Origin: Chitinophaga pinensis
GTDB lineage: Bacteria; Bacteroidota; Bacteroidia; UKL13-3
DNA: 14,985 nucleotides
NCBI GenBank assembly: GCA_943323675.2
Contig: CALPIR020000037.1
Span: 1 to 14,985 of the forward strand
Direction of reading: 5' to 3'
Under the pieces are notes generated by a model, which saw only the letters and a program-made list of their open reading frames with translations, did no database searches and was not told the origin of the DNA. Both the position numbers and the translations under genes were made by a program. Below are positions 14,478-14,985 of the stretch, piece by piece. The first letter of the stretch is position 1. Every line of letters starts with the position of its first letter.

Positions 14478-14985
14478 TTAATCAACCTTCAATACAATCT
14501 TACCAAACTGATCTCCCCTAGCCATTTTTTCTATTGCTGTTTGTGCTTGTGCTAATGGAAAAACATCATCTACCACAGGTACAATTTTGTGGTCATCAAT
14601 AAACTTAACCATAGCTGCAAACTCCTCATCATTGCCCATGGTACTGCCACAAATGGTGAGTTGTTTCCAAAATATTTTTGCCGGTACACCGCTGTTAAAC
14701 GCACCTAAGGTTGCACCATAAAATGCAATTCGTCCTGCGGGCTTACATATGTCTATTAACTTCTCAAATTGTTCGCCACACGCGCTATCTATAATGGCAT
14801 CAAACCCACCACTCATTTTTTGTACTTCTTTGTGCCAATTTTCCATTTTGTAATTCACACCACCTTTAGCACCCATGGCAATTGCTTTGGCAATTTTTTT
14901 ATCACTACCCGATGTAACATATACATTGCAACCTAAAGCAATGGCAAACTGCACACAAAATAAAGCCACTCCACCACCAGCACCC
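14478..14985 (-). CDS. Medium-chain dehydrogenase/quinone oxidoreductase family, C-terminal part (cut by window edge)
   Basis: The last 168 codons of a zinc-type alcohol dehydrogenase/quinone oxidoreductase (MDR) protein are present; the N-terminal catalytic domain lies beyond the right edge. The visible part begins inside the Rossmann fold at GAGGGVALFCVQFA, the nucleotide-binding loop. It continues with VYVTSGSDKKIAKAIAMGA, where Ser and Lys near the end of the second strand suggest NADPH (inferred). The ending GDQFGKIVLKVD is the usual C-terminus (xxGKIVLxx) of this family. An internal GTG near 14969 is simply a valine codon, not a start. Without the N-terminal half, zinc-dependent alcohol dehydrogenase and zinc-free quinone reductase cannot be told apart, and the substrate is unknown. 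It converges on the YadS-like gene. Confidence 0.9.
   Translation of the reverse strand, partial: GAGGGVALFCVQFAIALGCNVYVTSGSDKKIAKAIAMGAKGGVNYKMENWHKEVQKMSGGFDAIIDSACGEQFEKLIDICKPAGRIAFYGATLGAFNSGVPAKIFWKQLTICGSTMGNDEEFAAMVKFIDDHKIVPVVDDVFPLAQAQTAIEKMARGDQFGKIVLKVD

Noticed and set aside
14967..14969. GTG as the start of a short dehydrogenase gene
   Set aside because: The frame stays open to the window edge and the codons before it encode the glycine-rich Rossmann loop, so this is an internal valine.
1..14985. Mobile elements, CRISPR arrays, tRNA or rRNA genes
   Set aside because: I saw no transposase, integrase, spaced direct repeats, or tRNA/rRNA sequence; gaps are short and genes are intact apart from the two cut by the edges.

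Overview
This window comes from an AT-rich bacterial chromosome, almost certainly of the phylum Bacteroidota. Three things point there. The gene order yceD(DUF177)-rpmF-plsX-fabH-accB-accC is a familiar arrangement in that group. The Fhs P-loop is of the TKAG(V/I)GKT form that I associate with Bacteroidota enzymes. Several genes have a TAnnTTTG box shortly before their start and no obvious Shine-Dalgarno sequence. I see no rRNA, tRNA, CRISPR array, insertion sequence, integrase or phage gene. The genes are tightly packed, and the longest non-coding stretch is about 200 bases (3917-4115).

Layout. (1) 1-3916, minus strand: a ribosome and lipid-precursor operon read right to left, consisting of yceD, rpmF, plsX, fabH, accB and the first 193 codons of accC, which runs off the left edge. 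A strong hairpin with a T-run lies between accB and accC. (2) 4116-5342, plus strand: one alanine dehydrogenase/transhydrogenase-family protein, divergent from yceD. It keeps most family signatures but has Gln where the catalytic His is expected. (3) 5344-9303, minus strand: three genes for polysaccharide export and assembly, a Wzx-type flippase, a Wzz-type co-polymerase and a Wzy/WaaL-type polymerase or ligase. The last converges on the dehydrogenase gene with a single base between stop codons. (4) 9384-14337, plus strand: a GT4 glycosyltransferase divergent from wzx, then fhs (formate-tetrahydrofolate ligase), rnhB (RNase HII), a short-chain dehydrogenase and a YadS/TRIC-type membrane protein. 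(5) 14478-14985, minus strand: the C-terminal part of a medium-chain dehydrogenase/quinone oxidoreductase, cut by the right edge.

How the genes work together. AccB and AccC form the biotin arm of acetyl-CoA carboxylase and supply malonyl-CoA. FabH uses malonyl-ACP to start fatty acid chains, and PlsX turns acyl-ACP into acyl-phosphate for phospholipid synthesis. RpmF and YceD tie this operon to ribosome production. The GT4 enzyme, flippase, co-polymerase and polymerase fit successive steps of Wzx/Wzy-dependent surface polysaccharide production: adding a sugar, flipping the lipid-linked unit, controlling chain length, and polymerising or ligating. The remaining plus-strand genes are housekeeping or general metabolic genes with no evident shared pathway.

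I found no clear new system. The observations most worth following up are the accB/accC hairpin, the Gln-for-His dehydrogenase, the repeated promoter-like boxes with very short leaders, and the TTG start of the wzy-like gene.
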